Part shown: in pieces, positions 36,001-48,818 of the stretch
How the letters are laid out: every line of letters begins with the position of its first letter
Position numbering within the stretch: position 1 is the first letter of the stretch
NCBI GenBank assembly: GCA_950295325.1
Contig: OX485804.1
Location: 33,170,001-33,234,000, forward strand
From: Polytrichum commune
Lineage: Eukaryota > Streptophyta > Polytrichopsida > Polytrichales > Polytrichaceae
Reading direction: 5' to 3'
DNA: 64,000 nt
The notes under the pieces: generated by a model
Told to the model about the DNA's origin: nothing
Databases searched by the model: none
The model's input: the letters and a program-made list of their open reading frames with translations, nothing else
Made by a program: the position numbers and the translations under genes

Positions 36001-39000
36001 AATGTCAGTGTAGGCACTTGCTTGTACCTCAATTGAAGAAAATTATTTATTGATTGTAATTTGCCATGGGGAGTCATTCTCATTTGATTGATTACTCCCG
36101 GTAAAGTCTAACTTGAGTTGGTTTCTTTTGAGGGGTGTCAGCTTAAACCAACTGCAAAAGTTATCCATGTTGAAGTTCGGGATTACACAATTGTGTGTCT
36201 CGCTCGAGTTACCTCAATGACACAAAATGCAACAGTGCTTGGAGTTTTTGGTGGTTGGTGGGTGATCTATGCCTCATCATCCACCATCACCGCACTTGGG
36301 TTGCATTCTCTTTTACCCACCCCTCCTCCTTTACTCAAAAAATGTCTTGACAAGTTTGATCTCAACTCCATTGTAAATGAGCTCTATGAATAGTAGGTGC
36401 AATTGTTCCTTGTGTAACTTTTATTAGGGAATTTTTTGTAATGAATAATGTATGTTTTATGTTTTGAAAAGTTGTTTCTATGAGATTGCTTCTTTAGTGC
36501 TTTTTGACGCAAGCTACAATGTATGTTAGTTGAAAAGTGGCATCGGAATCAATGCGCCACATGTTTATCATAGGCCACATTGATATTCAAACTTTTTTAA
36601 AATTTAATTTGATGACACGTTGTTATCAATTATTCAAGGCTCTTGTCTTAATGCCCACACCACTTGGCACGACTTCTTTTCCACCCATCATTCATGTCTT
36701 GCTTTAAAAATGTAATCCACAAGGAATGGTTATTCAATCCATAGAATTATCAATTGTTGACTTTCTTTTTTGACGATTGAGCATTTTTTTGTTCAAAGTC
36801 ATTGATCAAAGGGGGTTGGTATTGGAGAAGGGGTCACTCACATGTGCACCTACTTTAGATAATTCTAAGGAAACATATATTTGGCCATTTCAAACTAAAG
36901 TGTGTATACCTTCAATCATAAAATACATGAGCCACATGATAACTAGGGCAAGATAGACTACAAATGAGCTCTAAGAGAGTGTGTTACTTGGCAAGTGTTG
37001 CAATTAAAGGGCAACGAGTAATTTACCAAATAATGAGAAACTAACTCATCATGACATAACATTCTTCACCAAGCATTGGGGTGCTCCCTCCAGTATGAAT
37101 CCAAACCTAGAATAAAACTTGGGAATATTCTTAAAGAGTAGACCAATTTGGCAAAATCATCCACAATGGGTCCACTACATCCGGTTCACGTCATGTTCCA
37201 AGTCCCACTCATATTAGCAAGTCCTAACATGGAGGCAAAGTCCCAACGTTTGGGCCTCAAGAAACCATCAAAATATCCATGGTTAGTTATCAATTAAGTT
37301 GGACCTTGATAATTTTATGCACACATATTTGCGGGACTTGTGTTGAGAGTTGTGTCTAGCCTTCTGCTCAACCCAAATCTCAACACGTCCCAAGCTTCAC
37401 TCCAAAAGGTGTTGCCATGTAGGCATTCATGTCGTACTTGGGACTCAGGACGTACTTGAGACCCTGTGCGATGTGGTAAGTCCCAACTTCCATGCTCTCA
37501 TCGGTTGAGATTGCATGGATTGATCTCAAGTGACTTGGTCTCAGTTCATAATGCGGATGTTGTTCAATCTTTGCAGTTTGACACAATATAAAAAATTCCA
37601 AACATCCTAACATGTGTATTGAACCTATGAGATTCGACACTACTCTTACCACAAAAAATCCAAACCTTGTACCACATGTCATGCCCACATTGGATAAAGC
37701 CTCTTAAATTTCATGATGCATGTTAGGTGGAAACGCAATTATTTCGGCGAGAGCTGCCCAACCTCGCAGGCAGATATGGGTTTGCTAAAAAAAAGTGTGG
37801 CCAACAAGGGAGCACCTTCCTATACGATCCTCGGACTATCCAATACAATGTTGGCCATACTTTTTTTATCACTGTTGTGACTCCCGGATTCGTCGGTAAA
37901 CGATGCATTGAGAAAACGCTTGCATGGACAAGTGTCACAACGCCATTGTTAATGAAGGCCAGGTTAGTCCACTTTTGGTATTCGATAGCATCTAGATAAG
38001 TCACTTTTTTCACATAGGTGTGAAACAAGCCTACGAGTGGTGAGGTTTCTCTCGGAGCACCATTCACTCACTCACCATTTTATCTGTTGAAGAAAGGGAT
38101 GCTAAAAGTAGTGGATCTAGTGGCCGTTGCCAGAGTCTTTATGATATTGTTTTTCCACATTATCCACCTTCTTGTTCAGAAAGCAAAGACATGTAAGATA
38201 GATGAATTCTGCCCACACAAAGTTTCACATGCTGCACCCATACCCCCTGCATTCATTAAAGTGGCTTCATGTCCTCCTTTCTCTCCTAAATCTCCAGTAA
38301 TTATTATTGTTATCAGTGTAGGGTTCACCTTTTGTTTTGTTCTCTAGCCTCGCATGTGTTGAAAGCCAATCACAGGCTTGAGCACTTTGACAATGGCAGC
38401 TTCTGTGACTTTATCCGGAGCAATGAAGGGGGAGAACCGACTGCTAGCTAGTTACAGACATGATCCGGTTGAGTTTGAGAAATAACCGGTTGAAGTTCAT
38501 CAAGACCTCAGGAAAATTACTATGCGTTTCAGAGGAATTTAGAGAATATTCCTCACATTAAGAAAGAAAAACCGAAAGATGTCAATATGTAACCGGTGGG
38601 AACTTGGAAACACTAGGATCTCCACAGATTATGCCCAAAAATGTTCCTGTACATTGATCCGGAGCTCAAATTCTGTCTACATGGAGGTTCAGCCACTGGT
38701 GATATTTACACAATTGCACACATACGTTACTACTTCATGAATTGAAATTGAACAATTTTGTTTTCATACATCGATGACTTCCCTAGTCTGTTATTTCCCT
38801 ACCCTGTTCTGCTCCCCTCCCCCTCCCCCCTTTGGTATCCATTTATTGGTTGTTTGCTGCAACATTTTCTGATACAAACGGAAGCTTGAATTTTGCCCAT
38901 ATGGGGGTCATCACTTCGTACTAATAAACATGCTTCATTACATTTCGTGTTATGCGCCCTTTTTTGGAGCCTTTTTTTTCTTTCCATCAGACTATGGTGT

Positions 39001-40130
39001 GACTCTGCTATGGACAGTTAAGTCCTAACCAGTGTCGGACAATCTTTTTCTTGTGGGATGCCACTTGGATCTAGATAAAGCGGATTTTAACCACTCCCTC
39101 CCCCCCTTGACTCTTTTTAATACTTGTAGTATACATGTTTTTCACGAATATTTTATTTTTTGAGCCATTTGACTATATATACTATCCAAGAACCTCCACC
39201 CGTAGGTAAAAATGCCCTAGCATCAATAGGATAAGAGGGAGTTATCATATACTACATTAACACTTGGCACTTTAGGTTTGTGGCCTACAAAGTCTCAAAT
39301 GGCTTGGACTAGACTAAGTAGGGGCCTTTGAAGCTAATATCAGTGTGAAAAAAAAATTAAATTTGTAACCTCCACGTTATATATTATTTCAAGATTTTCA
39401 TGTTGGATGAATGAGAGATATTACACTCACATGTAGAAATTCCTTCTCTCCATGTCACCATGATAGTGGGATCTGGTATCGACCTAAATGAAGATTAAGG
39501 TGATTATAAATATTCTCTCATCTTGTGATATCCATTAGTATTTGATTGGTGTTAAAAATGTTGTTACCACCAGCGGGGAAGGTTGGTTCTTTGATGCCTT
39601 GATATGCACTACATACCAATACAACATTGGTCCTCACTCCTGCCATATATTTCCTTGGCTTTTTTCCTTTTTTTTCCCCTTTCTTTTTGGTCTCGGTACA
39701 TATCCATTGGATGGTGCTCCAAATTTATCCAACGCAAACAAAAGCTCGAAGAATTCGATCCACACAAGGGTCAGCATCACTCCCTCATCTCGTCTCGTAC
39801 ATACATGCCTCATGGAATGATGGAACTGGCGTTATAAAATTTTACTCACCTTTTTTCCTTTGGAATCTGGGAGTAAATAATCTGCTATCCGATGATGCAT
39901 TTGGTCTGGGTCCACAAATTCATGGCTGCATGCTCCACCAGGAAGCAGCAAATTGAAGGTCACTTTGAATTTGAGCCGTCGCCTATAGTCTGACAAAAGT
40001 GGGGAAATTCTAGTAATTGAGAGATTTGACGTTATCCGATCTGCAGTCATCCCCACCATCGATCTGGGTTTATCCCGGTTTTATCCCGGCTTTTATCCAA
40101 TGGTTGCATGGCCATTCCTCAATTCAACAG
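33090..40130. other. Seven kilobases without a recognisable gene
   Basis: Several open frames exist, for example 33659-33937 (+), 36118-36393 (+) and 37723-38067 (-). None has a clear family, an ATG with supporting context, or matched splice partners. They could be decayed transposon or gene fragments. An (AAT)n tract lies at about 35189-35209. I see nothing else that can be supported. Confidence 0.45.
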
Positions 40131-40862
40131 AGCATCATCATCATCTTCATCTTCATCTTCATTTTCATCTCCACATCCCACACATCCGATCGGGTTCCAT
40201 CCACGTCAAGTTAAACCAATTTGCAAGTTTCTTTGGAGCTGCTAAAACATCACTGCAACGCAGCAGCAGTACTCTTTTTGGAGCAGTTCTAAGACGATCA
40301 GTATAATTTTCTCAGGTTGAAAATAAATCACATAGGGCATCTGGACTGTATCGTGAGTTGAGTAATCCAGCGTCTTCAGGAAGGTTATGTCTCTAAAACC
40401 AACGACATTTGAAATGAAAGGCTGCATTTCTACTAACTCAAATTTCAGTTACAAATGGTATCGATGATTCCATGGGTTAATCCTCACATCAAGCAACTTG
40501 CTAGACTGTCTGTTCGCAACTAACAGATTAAATGGTCTTGAATAGTACATTAGAGGCGTCGACCAATCATCGAAACAAATGATTTACAAACAGCTGAGCA
40601 CTGTTCAAAAAGCTGGAAATGCGAAAGTTGCCACCCCGGGATGAATGATCTGACGGCTGCAGATCTCTGGGGTATGGATTATCCCCACCTTTTGGTTCTC
40701 TTTTCGAGTTTGTGGTCCCTTCTCTGGATGCCTCTGGAGCTTATAATGGGCCTTCGGACCACACTTCCCAAGCACATTGATCCCTGCAACTTTGCAACCT
40801 GACTCCGGAGTTGCCATCCCAGCAAACTCAACTCCAGCGATTTTTGTAGAGTGCAAGCAGCG

Positions 40863-43800
40863 ATGGCCGCCATGGCACTTACCCAGGTGCACTGCAGCAC
40901 CAGCTGCCTCAAGACCAGTTGCGATCTGTCAGCCAGTACTACTCCCAAGACTAGCAAGGTCGAGTCCTCCAGGGTAACGATTTCTGCAAGGCCGAGCAAG
41001 CCATTGATTGTGTTGGAGCGAAATGTTGAGAAGTCGACGAGACGCGGCATGGCTCCCATCCCTGCCCTTGCTGACGGGCTGGGTGCCACTGTGCGTGAGG
41101 GTTACGAGCTCGTGGACCGTGTGGTGGTGGATGAGAATCATACCGTCAATGAGAATGGCAATGTCATCGATCGTCTTGCCAGTGGATTCAAGAGCTTCAA
41201 GGAATCCATCTTCACGTAAGTATTAGTGTAATCAGTTCGTCACAAATCTTCTCAAACGAAGATTACAGACTCGTTTGTCTGGACAGCTCTAGATTCAGTC
41301 TGATGCCACTTATCAGAATTACTTTGTGTCTATACTGATAATTTCATGCATCTGAACCTTTTTGTCACTGTTTATGTGCAGGCAAAAGCCCGATATCTTC
41401 GAGCCTCTCAAATCCGGGCAGGCGCCAGAGGTATCTACTTATGCAGACAGGCCCTCCATGAATGTTGCCAGGGAGGCTGAATTTTTCTCTATATAGTCCA
41501 AGAAACATTCATGACAAAATTATCACTTCGAAGAGCTTATAAGGCGCACTTATAAAACATTGATCTGGAAGTCGATACCTCGGTGGTTTCCTTCTCTGTT
41601 TCTGTTGTCAAGTGAACTAAGAAGGCCATATTTCTTGGAATAATCCTGATGGAACGTCAAATGATACGTATTCTCGTGTTCCTCTAATTGTTGGCATCAG
41701 GACTTCGGCTTGCAAGTGGTTTCTGATTGGAAGCTTTTGCACCCTTAGAAGTTGCTGCAGAGGTATCTACTTTAGTAATGAGGCACCCTTATCCTGTTAC
41801 CCCACATCGTCGAGTTCCTGCACACACACAGGTTTAGGAGCCCACAGAATGTTGCTTCAGAGGTTGAACTACATGTACATTCCAAGAACAGTCATGACAT
41901 AAACACTTCAAAGAGCTTACGAACACACTTAACATCAATTAGAAATCGATACGGAGCGGTAGTTTTTCTCTGTTTGTCAACCCAACTGACAAGACAAAGT
42001 CATAATGGAACTATTTTTGGATGAATGCAGCCTGTCTCTGAGAGAACCGAGAATATTTTGGCTGCGATTCTTGCAGTATCCAACAAAATTGTCTCCTGGT
42101 CGTCATTGTGTTCTTAACAATTTGTGGTTGGCGGATAAAATTGAATTAGGTGATGATCGTCGCGTGCGCTGACTCGCGAGTGTGTCCAACCATGCTCCAC
42201 GGTCTGGATGCCGGTGAGGCTTTCATTGTGCGGAGTGTCGCCAACCTCGTCCCAGCCTACGACCCATCGGTACATCATGATTTCACCTCTTTACTCCAGG
42301 TTTCTGAGTTTAGTCACCTTTTGCAGAGGAGTTGCAGATAGATGTCATGCTGGAATGTGGTCAACTTTATGCATGAGCAGATGGATGTGGTACTAGAATG
42401 AATGCTTCGTATCCTCCCGTGACGAACACTCTACGGACTCTGTTCCTCTAGTTGGCAGGACTTGAGGCTCAAAGCCCAAATCCCATCAGATGTAGAGTAC
42501 GTAGGACTTAACAAGCTCAGGGTGTGATTTGCAGCTAGGAAATGAGCACCATGGAACAAGCGCAGCTGTTCAGTACGCCGTCACCGCTCTTGGGGTAAGG
42601 ATTCTCTATTAGAACATTTGGCATCGTAACACTGACTTCACTTTGCCAGTAACTTATTATGTTTAAGTTACAGCGTAACTCTACCGTAATACTGAATCCC
42701 TACTTAATCTCCAATTCTCAGGTTTTGTCTACTTCACTCGTTCCCAAAGTCCCCTGTCTGTGTCTGACTCGTATTGTTCAAGTCATCGTGATCCATTAAC
42801 AGTAAAACTCAGTCTGATTGTGAACACCCTGTGCAACGATCTGTATTCAGTCCAGGACAGACTAGTTAGACAAGGTGTACAAAGACAGTGCACGACCAAC
42901 CCTGCTTAGATCATTGAGAGAACTATCGGCGTGGACCAACCATTGATTGAGACCCCACATGAGATCACTTCCATTCGTGAAAATTAGTGAAACTGTCTTT
43001 AATATCTTGCATCCTGCAGCCTTGCCAATTACTTTTTAACATCAGATCTAGAGATAATCGAGATTACTTTATACTTAATTTTCAAGACATTATTATGTGA
43101 GATAACTGTGTATGTGTTCGTTAATTTATTGGCCCTGGAGTTGAAATTGAGAACATATGCAGTTAAATGACTTTTGGACAAAGCCGCAGCGTACCTATGT
43201 GAGTCAAGAAGATGAGGTAGCGGAAAGATGAGTTTCACTCAAGTACGCTCTAGAAGCCTGTTTTGGAACAGGAACAACCGGTTCCTGTTCAAATGGCCAT
43301 AGTCCATTTCAATAGTTTTACGTGTAACAAGCTCGACATAGAAGAAAGCATCTTAACAATTCATTACTTTCCAGATTTATGTTTATGGAAACAGGTCACT
43401 CAATCAATCTGTAGTTATCTATGGTTTGACTGTGAGTGTGACAACGTGGTCCGCAGGTGAAGAAAGTGATTGTTATGGGTCACAGCAGCTGTGGTGGTAT
43501 CAAAGCGCTTATGACAATGGATGACTTCTCAAAGTATGCTCCACTCCCAATTTCCTTCGTGACTGCGTTGTTACTTTGCTTAGTATTGTTGGACCCTGTT
43601 TGACAAATGTTTTATTAAAAAAAGTGCTCCTTACCTTTTGTAAATTGACGCAAAGTGACTTGTTGTGTACAGTGACTTTGTTGGGAGCTGGGTGAAAATT
43701 GGACTGCCAGCCAAAGAGTCCACACTGTCGCAGGTGGGCGACAAGCCACTTACAGAGCAGTGCAGTTTCTGTGAACAGGTAACACTTCGACTTGTATTTG

Positions 43801-44173
43801 TTTGAGTGTGCGAAGATTTTTCTTTCCAAATAATTAAAAATGAAAAAGTAACTTCAATGTAAGATACTTTATCTGGATTTGCCTCTGCAAGTGACAAACA
43901 CCACTTAGCACCACTCTTAACATGCCAGCTTCAAAGTTTAACCCTGAGTTTTGTGTCCAAGTACATGTTATGCAGAAACATTACTGATTATGTACGTGAT
44001 GGAAATTGCAGGAAGCTGTAAATGTATCATTAGACAACCTACTCTCATTCCCTTTTGTGGAGGAGCGAGTTAAGAATGGCAGCTTGACACTCCATGGAAT
44101 GCACTACGATTTCCATGACGGAAAGTTGACAAGCTGGGGACTAAAACCTTCAATGGCTTCAGTGAGTGTCTAG
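40863..44173 (+). CDS. Beta-carbonic anhydrase, complete copy, probably plastid-targeted
   Basis: Seven exons read 40863-41215, 41382-41430, 42150-42269, 42535-42594, 43457-43533, 43673-43778 and 44012-44173, giving 308 aa. The enzyme interconverts CO2 and bicarbonate. Zinc ligands are Cys140 (CADSR), His203 and Cys206 (GHSSCGG). The Asp142-Arg144 dyad of beta-CAs is present. [28 protein letters not shown] and a C-terminal [13 protein letters not shown] follow the plant-type order. The first 60 residues are Ser/Thr/Lys-rich and almost free of acids, as in chloroplast transit peptides. ATG at 40863 (MAAMALTQ) is the first in frame; Met4 is an alternative. A CT-rich stretch at about 40130-40200 could be leader. 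A diverged paralogue starts at 62254. Confidence 0.94.
41427..41965. repeat. Tandem duplication inside beta-carbonic anhydrase intron 2
   Basis: About 41427-41600 and 41765-41965 are diverged direct copies. Both begin AGAGGTATCTACTT and later share GAATGTTGC, TCCAAGAA, AGTCATGACA or TTCATGACA, AAGAGCTTA, ACTTA, and GATAC near the end. The left copy includes the last four bases of exon 2 and the donor, so the duplication carried a donor-like sequence into the intron. Confidence 0.75.
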
Positions 44174-45035
44174 GGTTGAAAGTTTAAGTGTAGGATGTAG
44201 CTCAGTGTGTGTGTAGTCGGCAAAGCATTCCAATGTCCTCAAATTGGTGAGAAACGACATTGAAAATGCTACCACTACATCTTGATTGAGAGTAACTATT
44301 GAGAAACTTACCAACACCAGCTTTCAAGTCCACGCGCAACTCAATAACTCTCAGCTGTGAGGTTGTAAAGTATACAGGAAGGAATAAATCGGGACTTTCT
44401 TTCTGTATCTACTTTCTTCTACTACCCCAATAGCGATTTCTACAAAGAATTGGTTTTTACTTTTACATGCTTTGTGAATGCGCGCAAATCACCTAGATGT
44501 GGTCTGGAAATTTCGATATCATAATTCGATGCCACCTCTGATGCTGCTTTAGCTCTTCTGTGCTGTAAACGTCTGTTCTGTACAAAGATTCATAGCCTTC
44601 CACTTTGGAGCTTTTCATTCAGCTTTCGATGAATAGAACTTCGGAGCTACTTTCACCTACTGTGTGTGAAGCAGTTTGTAGGGTAAATTGGAATGGCTGT
44701 CCATATAAAAACCATGTGTTCCAAGGTGTCCTTAGTTGCCCGATATGGCAAACCACCACATGAAAATCAGAAGCTTCTGAAAGGTGAAAGGTGGTCCAAT
44801 GTTCAAAATTCTAAATCGAGTTGTGAAGTTTGTTTAAGTATACATAGTTCTTGCTTGATTGCTTACGTGTTTGTCTGAAATGCTGCAGATTTTGGAGATA
44901 TTGGTCCCAGTCAAGCAAGTCTAAAAACAGATGCAAGATTAGCGGGAAAATAAAATTAATTCACATACAGGACTGCAATTTTAATGCAAGAAATCCCCAA
45001 CATTTACAGATGACATGATCGCATCAAAAGTACAA
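44174..45035. other. 3' flank of the carbonic anhydrase gene
   Basis: It probably contains the 3' UTR; AATAAA-like motifs occur at about 44383 and 44950. No other feature was recognised. Confidence 0.4.
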
Positions 45036-46505
45036 AGCCATGCTCCATTTCTGGTCAGAAAGCCAAGAGTTATTTCTTCAAACTGGCTTACCAGATCAGA
45101 AACTCTAGTCCCAAACACTCGATTTGACAATCAAACATTCTCACACTATCTCTGGCTCAAACCTCGTATAGTCGGCCCTCATACTCTAATCACAGTCTCA
45201 GATAGAGCGAACAATGGATCAATCCTTGTATCAGATTATTTTCTAAGGTGTTTTTGTCATCTCAGCACGGATAACTAAGCGTGGTGCATGACATCTCTTT
45301 CTACTCATCGACACTCAACCCCCGCCAAATTTATCCAATCGAAACAAATAGAAATCAGATCTTCCTCCTGCGCAGGTAGATTCTTCAGAGTCAGGTTGAA
45401 CAGCTACTGATCGACTCACTATTTGCAACATTCAAGGCTCATATATTGTGCCAATAGGTCCAAGCACACGAGTGACTCTAGTTAAATTGCCGCAGATGCA
45501 CATACCCGGCAACAACCTTACACAACCGCTCAGACCCTTAAATGTTGCGTATGTTACTTAATAGTTTCAGGCATACGACTGACTATCAATTCTCATCATC
45601 ACGGTTGTGCCCTGTCCTTCAAAAGAAACCCGCCAAGATTCAAAGAAAGAGACAGCTCAGGGTAAGTTGTGTTGGAACGGTGGTTTCACTTCAAAAGCGA
45701 CCTGGGGTTATCCGGATGACTACAACAGTCAGAATAATCAAAAACCATCAAACCAGCAAAGACATCCCCCACCACCCCGAACACAAGACGAACCCTAAAC
45801 CCTATCTTAGACGTGCATCGATGAATCTACAACCTGAAAAATATCACATATTGCTAAGCATCATTGCAGGATGTCCAGCAGGGTCTGGATTCGGGCACCC
45901 ACTCCCGAATGCCAACTAATCCGCCCAGCCGGAGTGATTGCTTCATGGTAGGATCGGTACCTCAAGTTCAGGAACACGCATTCGGATAAACCCTACCCCA
46001 AGATCTAAACTATTCTTTTATTCTTTTATTCTTTAAAACACACACACACACAACAACAACAACAACAATTTGGTTGTAATGTTCCAGCAGACAGGTCAAC
46101 ACGCGCTCATAGAGAGGAGCATACATTGGTTATAAACTGGAAGCCTCCCACAAAAGGAAGACTCGTGTGATGTGTGCTTTTGCCGACACCTACTCCGTTC
46201 AGGGGTACGAAGTGGTAACGCCTCGCAGCAAAAGCAGTGGAAACATCGACAGAACGTTAACAGATACAAAACCACAAATACACAGCATACATCTTGTGAA
46301 GACTATGTTCCAGTAGACAGGTCAGCGGGAGCCTATGAGGACAGCTCCGTTGGTTTAAGACTGGCAATTGAAATCTCCGCTTCCGCAGACAAGAACAAAA
46401 ACAGACAACCTACCCCTGCCAAGCACATACGAAGACAAAGGCTTTTGAGAATCCCGGATAAATCCTTGCCATACCCTAATCCGCTAATAATTGCTAGAGT
46501 AAGTT
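45036..46505. repeat. Long direct duplication, copy 1
   Basis: This is collinear with 52800-54565. Shared blocks are AGCCAAGAGTT, CCAGATCAGAAACTCTAGTC, GTCATCTCAGCACGGAT, CTTCCTCCTGCGCAGGTAG, GCACACGAGTGACTCTAGT and TGTTCCAGCAGACAGGTCAA. Divergence is substantial, with many indels. Within each copy, TGTTCCAG(C/T)AGACAG recurs about 225 bp apart, so a smaller module is itself repeated. No coding capacity was recognised. Old LTRs or a segmental duplication are both possible. Confidence 0.8.
46037..46068. repeat. (AC)n/(AAC)n microsatellite
   Basis: An AC dinucleotide tract runs into an AAC trinucleotide tract, within the long duplication copy 1. Copy 2 lacks the expansion. Confidence 0.9.
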
Positions 46506-46602
46506 AGGGTTAACTACTTAACGGATATGACGACAATACTATTATTAATAATGGATTAGCACTCACACTAATTTGTGTGAGTGCTGATGAAAACTGCATG
46601 AT

Positions 46603-46790
46603 ACCAGGGCCACACCAGTAGGCCCAGCCAAAAACACCAGCCCTACGTATTCTCCGGGAATACAGGGCTGGGATTTCAAATGGCTGGAGCTATCTGAAAT
46701 CCCAGCCCTGTATTCCCGGAGAATATGTAGGGCTGGTGTTTCTGTCTACTAGAGCTGCTGGGGTTTTTAGTGTGGCCCTGGTATGAATCT
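46603..46790. mobile_element. Hairpin element, about 188 bp
   Basis: The arms are ATACCAGGGCCACAC, then CACCAGCCCTACGTATTCTC and CAGGGCTGGGATTTCA, and their inverses ending GTGTGGCCCTGGTAT. The innermost 60 bp of each arm is nearly perfect, with a loop of about 17 nt. TA flanks CCAGGG at each end, so a TA-targeting MITE is likely. The strong stem could also be processed into small RNAs. It lies 30 bp from the orphan carbonic anhydrase exon. Confidence 0.8.
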
Positions 46791-46819
46791 TGTCACTAAA
46801 TGAATGTGTGTGTGAGCAG

Positions 46820-46868
46820 GCAAAAGCCTGAGATCATCGAGCCGCTCAAATATGCCAGACATGTAACC
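46820..46868 (+). pseudogene. Orphan copy of beta-carbonic anhydrase exon 2
   Basis: After GTGAGCAG (acceptor-like), 49 bases align end to end with the 49-nt exon 2 of the intact gene (41382-41430). They read QKPEIIEPLKYA where the gene has [12 protein letters not shown]. The last third is diverged, the donor GT is lost, and no neighbouring exon was found. It is a relic of a third carbonic anhydrase copy, or an exon copied alone. Confidence 0.8.
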
Positions 46869-47065
46869 TACTATTTAAGGTATGTGGGTTTCAGGCATGG
46901 CCTAGGATGTTCTACGAACAGACACTTCATTCACTCCGGCCTTAGCAGAGGCCGGAGTTCTTCTTCTTCTATGTGGGTTTCATTTGGCTCATTTTTCACA
47001 TTCTCCAACTTCTACCGAGTATATTAAAGTTATCCTTAAACTCTTGAGATGCCGGGTCATACTCA

Positions 47066-47637
47066 GGGCCACTTCACACACAAGGCTGAAGGCCCTTGAC
47101 CATGGCAATGTAAGAGCTCTCATTGGTCGAAAAGGCGGAGACCGTCCAAGTTCACTTCACACTAGGAGGTGAAGGCCTAAAGGCCCAAAGAAAAGTTCGT
47201 GGATGAAAAGTCTACACAGAGTCCTACATGCCTGGTTGTGGATAAGGGTGCATGACCTACCGAAATTTGCATCAGACCCACCTCCAAGAGGTGGGCTTGA
47301 CGCAAATTCCAGGAGATCATGATTTTTTTAATAATTTTTCCAGCATGACAAATTTAGACTGCATGGCAGATTCTAGGACAGACAAACATCACCAAGTAAT
47401 TATCTTAAATTGATAAACTTGGAGAAAGATTATATTAAACCAAATCCTCCCCTCTTTTTTTGCCAACAAAATATGCAATGATCCCGCAACATGGTTCATT
47501 CTCACTTCACACTATGCTTGAGGACCCAAGACTACATAAAATGGCTTTCCCAACACCCATGGTATGGCCTTTGGATGAGAGTCAAGGGTCCTCACCATTA
47601 CAAGGTCACGGCTCTTGGCTCATGTGTGAAGTGGCCC
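47066..47637. mobile_element. PIF/Harbinger-like non-autonomous element, copy 2 (TCA target duplication)
   Basis: It begins GGGCCACTTCACACACAAGG and ends with the inverse CTCATGTGTGAAGTGGCCC, flanked by TCA at 47063-47065 and 47638-47640. The internal sequence matches the copy at 28431-28933 at both ends (TCTCATTGG, AAAGGCGGAG, CAAGTTC, CACTATGCTTGAGG, TCACGGCTCTTGGC). No transposase was seen. Confidence 0.85.
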
Positions 47638-48019
47638 TCAATGTTTCACTTGGGGTTTAGTGTCCCGGGCTATATTTGACTTTTCTACAGTATTGTGTCA
47701 GTACCTTAAACATAACCCGGGATCAAAGTCCGGGCACCCCGAGTTTAGGGTCCTTACCTAGTTTTGCCTTGTCTCCCGGGTTTCGGTGCGGACCTACCCC
47801 CTTCCCATTCCGTCACACTGCCTCATTTCCAAGGCTAGCTCGACAAGAGCTGAAGAATAGTGGCTACTACTCAAGCTTATGCGTTGGGCTATGGATCAGG
47901 AGCTACGAGGTGAAGCGTTTAGCTTTGGATTAGGAGCTGGAACGTGAGGCTCTTAGTTGTGGATCAAGAGTTGTGAATTGGGGGTAAGGAAGAGTGTCGA
48001 AATGGACGCAATAATCACT

Positions 48020-48290
48020 AGACTCATACCTCGATCTCTACTAATTCATACCTCAATGCAGACCCAACCTTGACTTATTCATACCTCACATGCTGGAATT
48101 CGAACCCAATATGCACTTATTCATATCTCGCCCCAGTAGGCTTGCCAAACTTTGAAACCAATCTCGACTTGTTCATACCTCACCCCAAAGAGATGTTGAA
48201 TTTTGAACCTAATTTACACTTATTCATACCTCACCCGAAGGGCTGCCAATTTTGAAACCCAATCTCCATTGTTTCTTGCCTCACCCATGA
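48020..48290. repeat. Degenerate tandem repeat of about 55-60 bp
   Basis: About five units carry TTATTCATACCTCACCCC or a close variant, followed by a gap and TTTGAAACCCAATCT. Units are diverged and vary in length. Open frames in it arise from the repeat and are not supported as genes. Confidence 0.8.
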
Positions 48291-48764
48291 TTGGCGTAAC
48301 TTATGATAGGCAAGTTGAGCCTACCTTATGTTGGGGTCAAGCTGAGCCTAATTGAATTCCCAATATCACAAGTTCATTTTGAGATTGTCAATCTTGTGTT
48401 TTTGTTCACATCCACCTCCAATTCTAACTTTGTGTTACGGTTGTCTTTTGTAGCTATTGGAGACGGCAAAGACCATCCAGTGAGACCAACGATTAGGTTC
48501 CACTTTGTCAAGGTATTGGCTCTAGGGCAATTAGGTGTAGCATAAGTTAGGTTTTTAGGGTGCTCAACCAAACATTCCCATATAATCTAGCTCCGTGTGA
48601 AGTTTTTTATCAAAGAAACAAATACCATGTGTTTTGGTAGTTCTAAGGTGACTATATGAATGTACATGTCATTTTGATTCAATTATATGGATTTAATACA
48701 TGAATGTTTGAATGTTTCATTGCTTGGGGTATTGGGATGTGATCATAAAAATGTGCTATATTTT

Positions 48765-48818
48765 GACAAAGTTCCAACTGGCCATTTTGACCTCCATTTG
48801 GCCAGTTGGAACTTTGTC
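48765..48818. repeat. Perfect 20-bp-arm hairpin
   Basis: GACAAAGTTCCAACTGGCCA at 48765-48784 is exactly inverted at 48799-48818, with a 14-nt loop. It sits in unassigned DNA with no neighbouring T-run that would suggest pol III termination. Likely a small inverted duplication. Confidence 0.9.

Noticed and set aside
40605-41141. Minus-strand frames opposite carbonic anhydrase exon 1
   Set aside because: The plus strand carries the real exon with conserved junctions; these are shadows.
48020-48290. CRISPR-like array suggested by regular TTATTCATACCTCACC repeats
   Set aside because: Units are degenerate, spacers are not unique, and the window is a plant nuclear genome.
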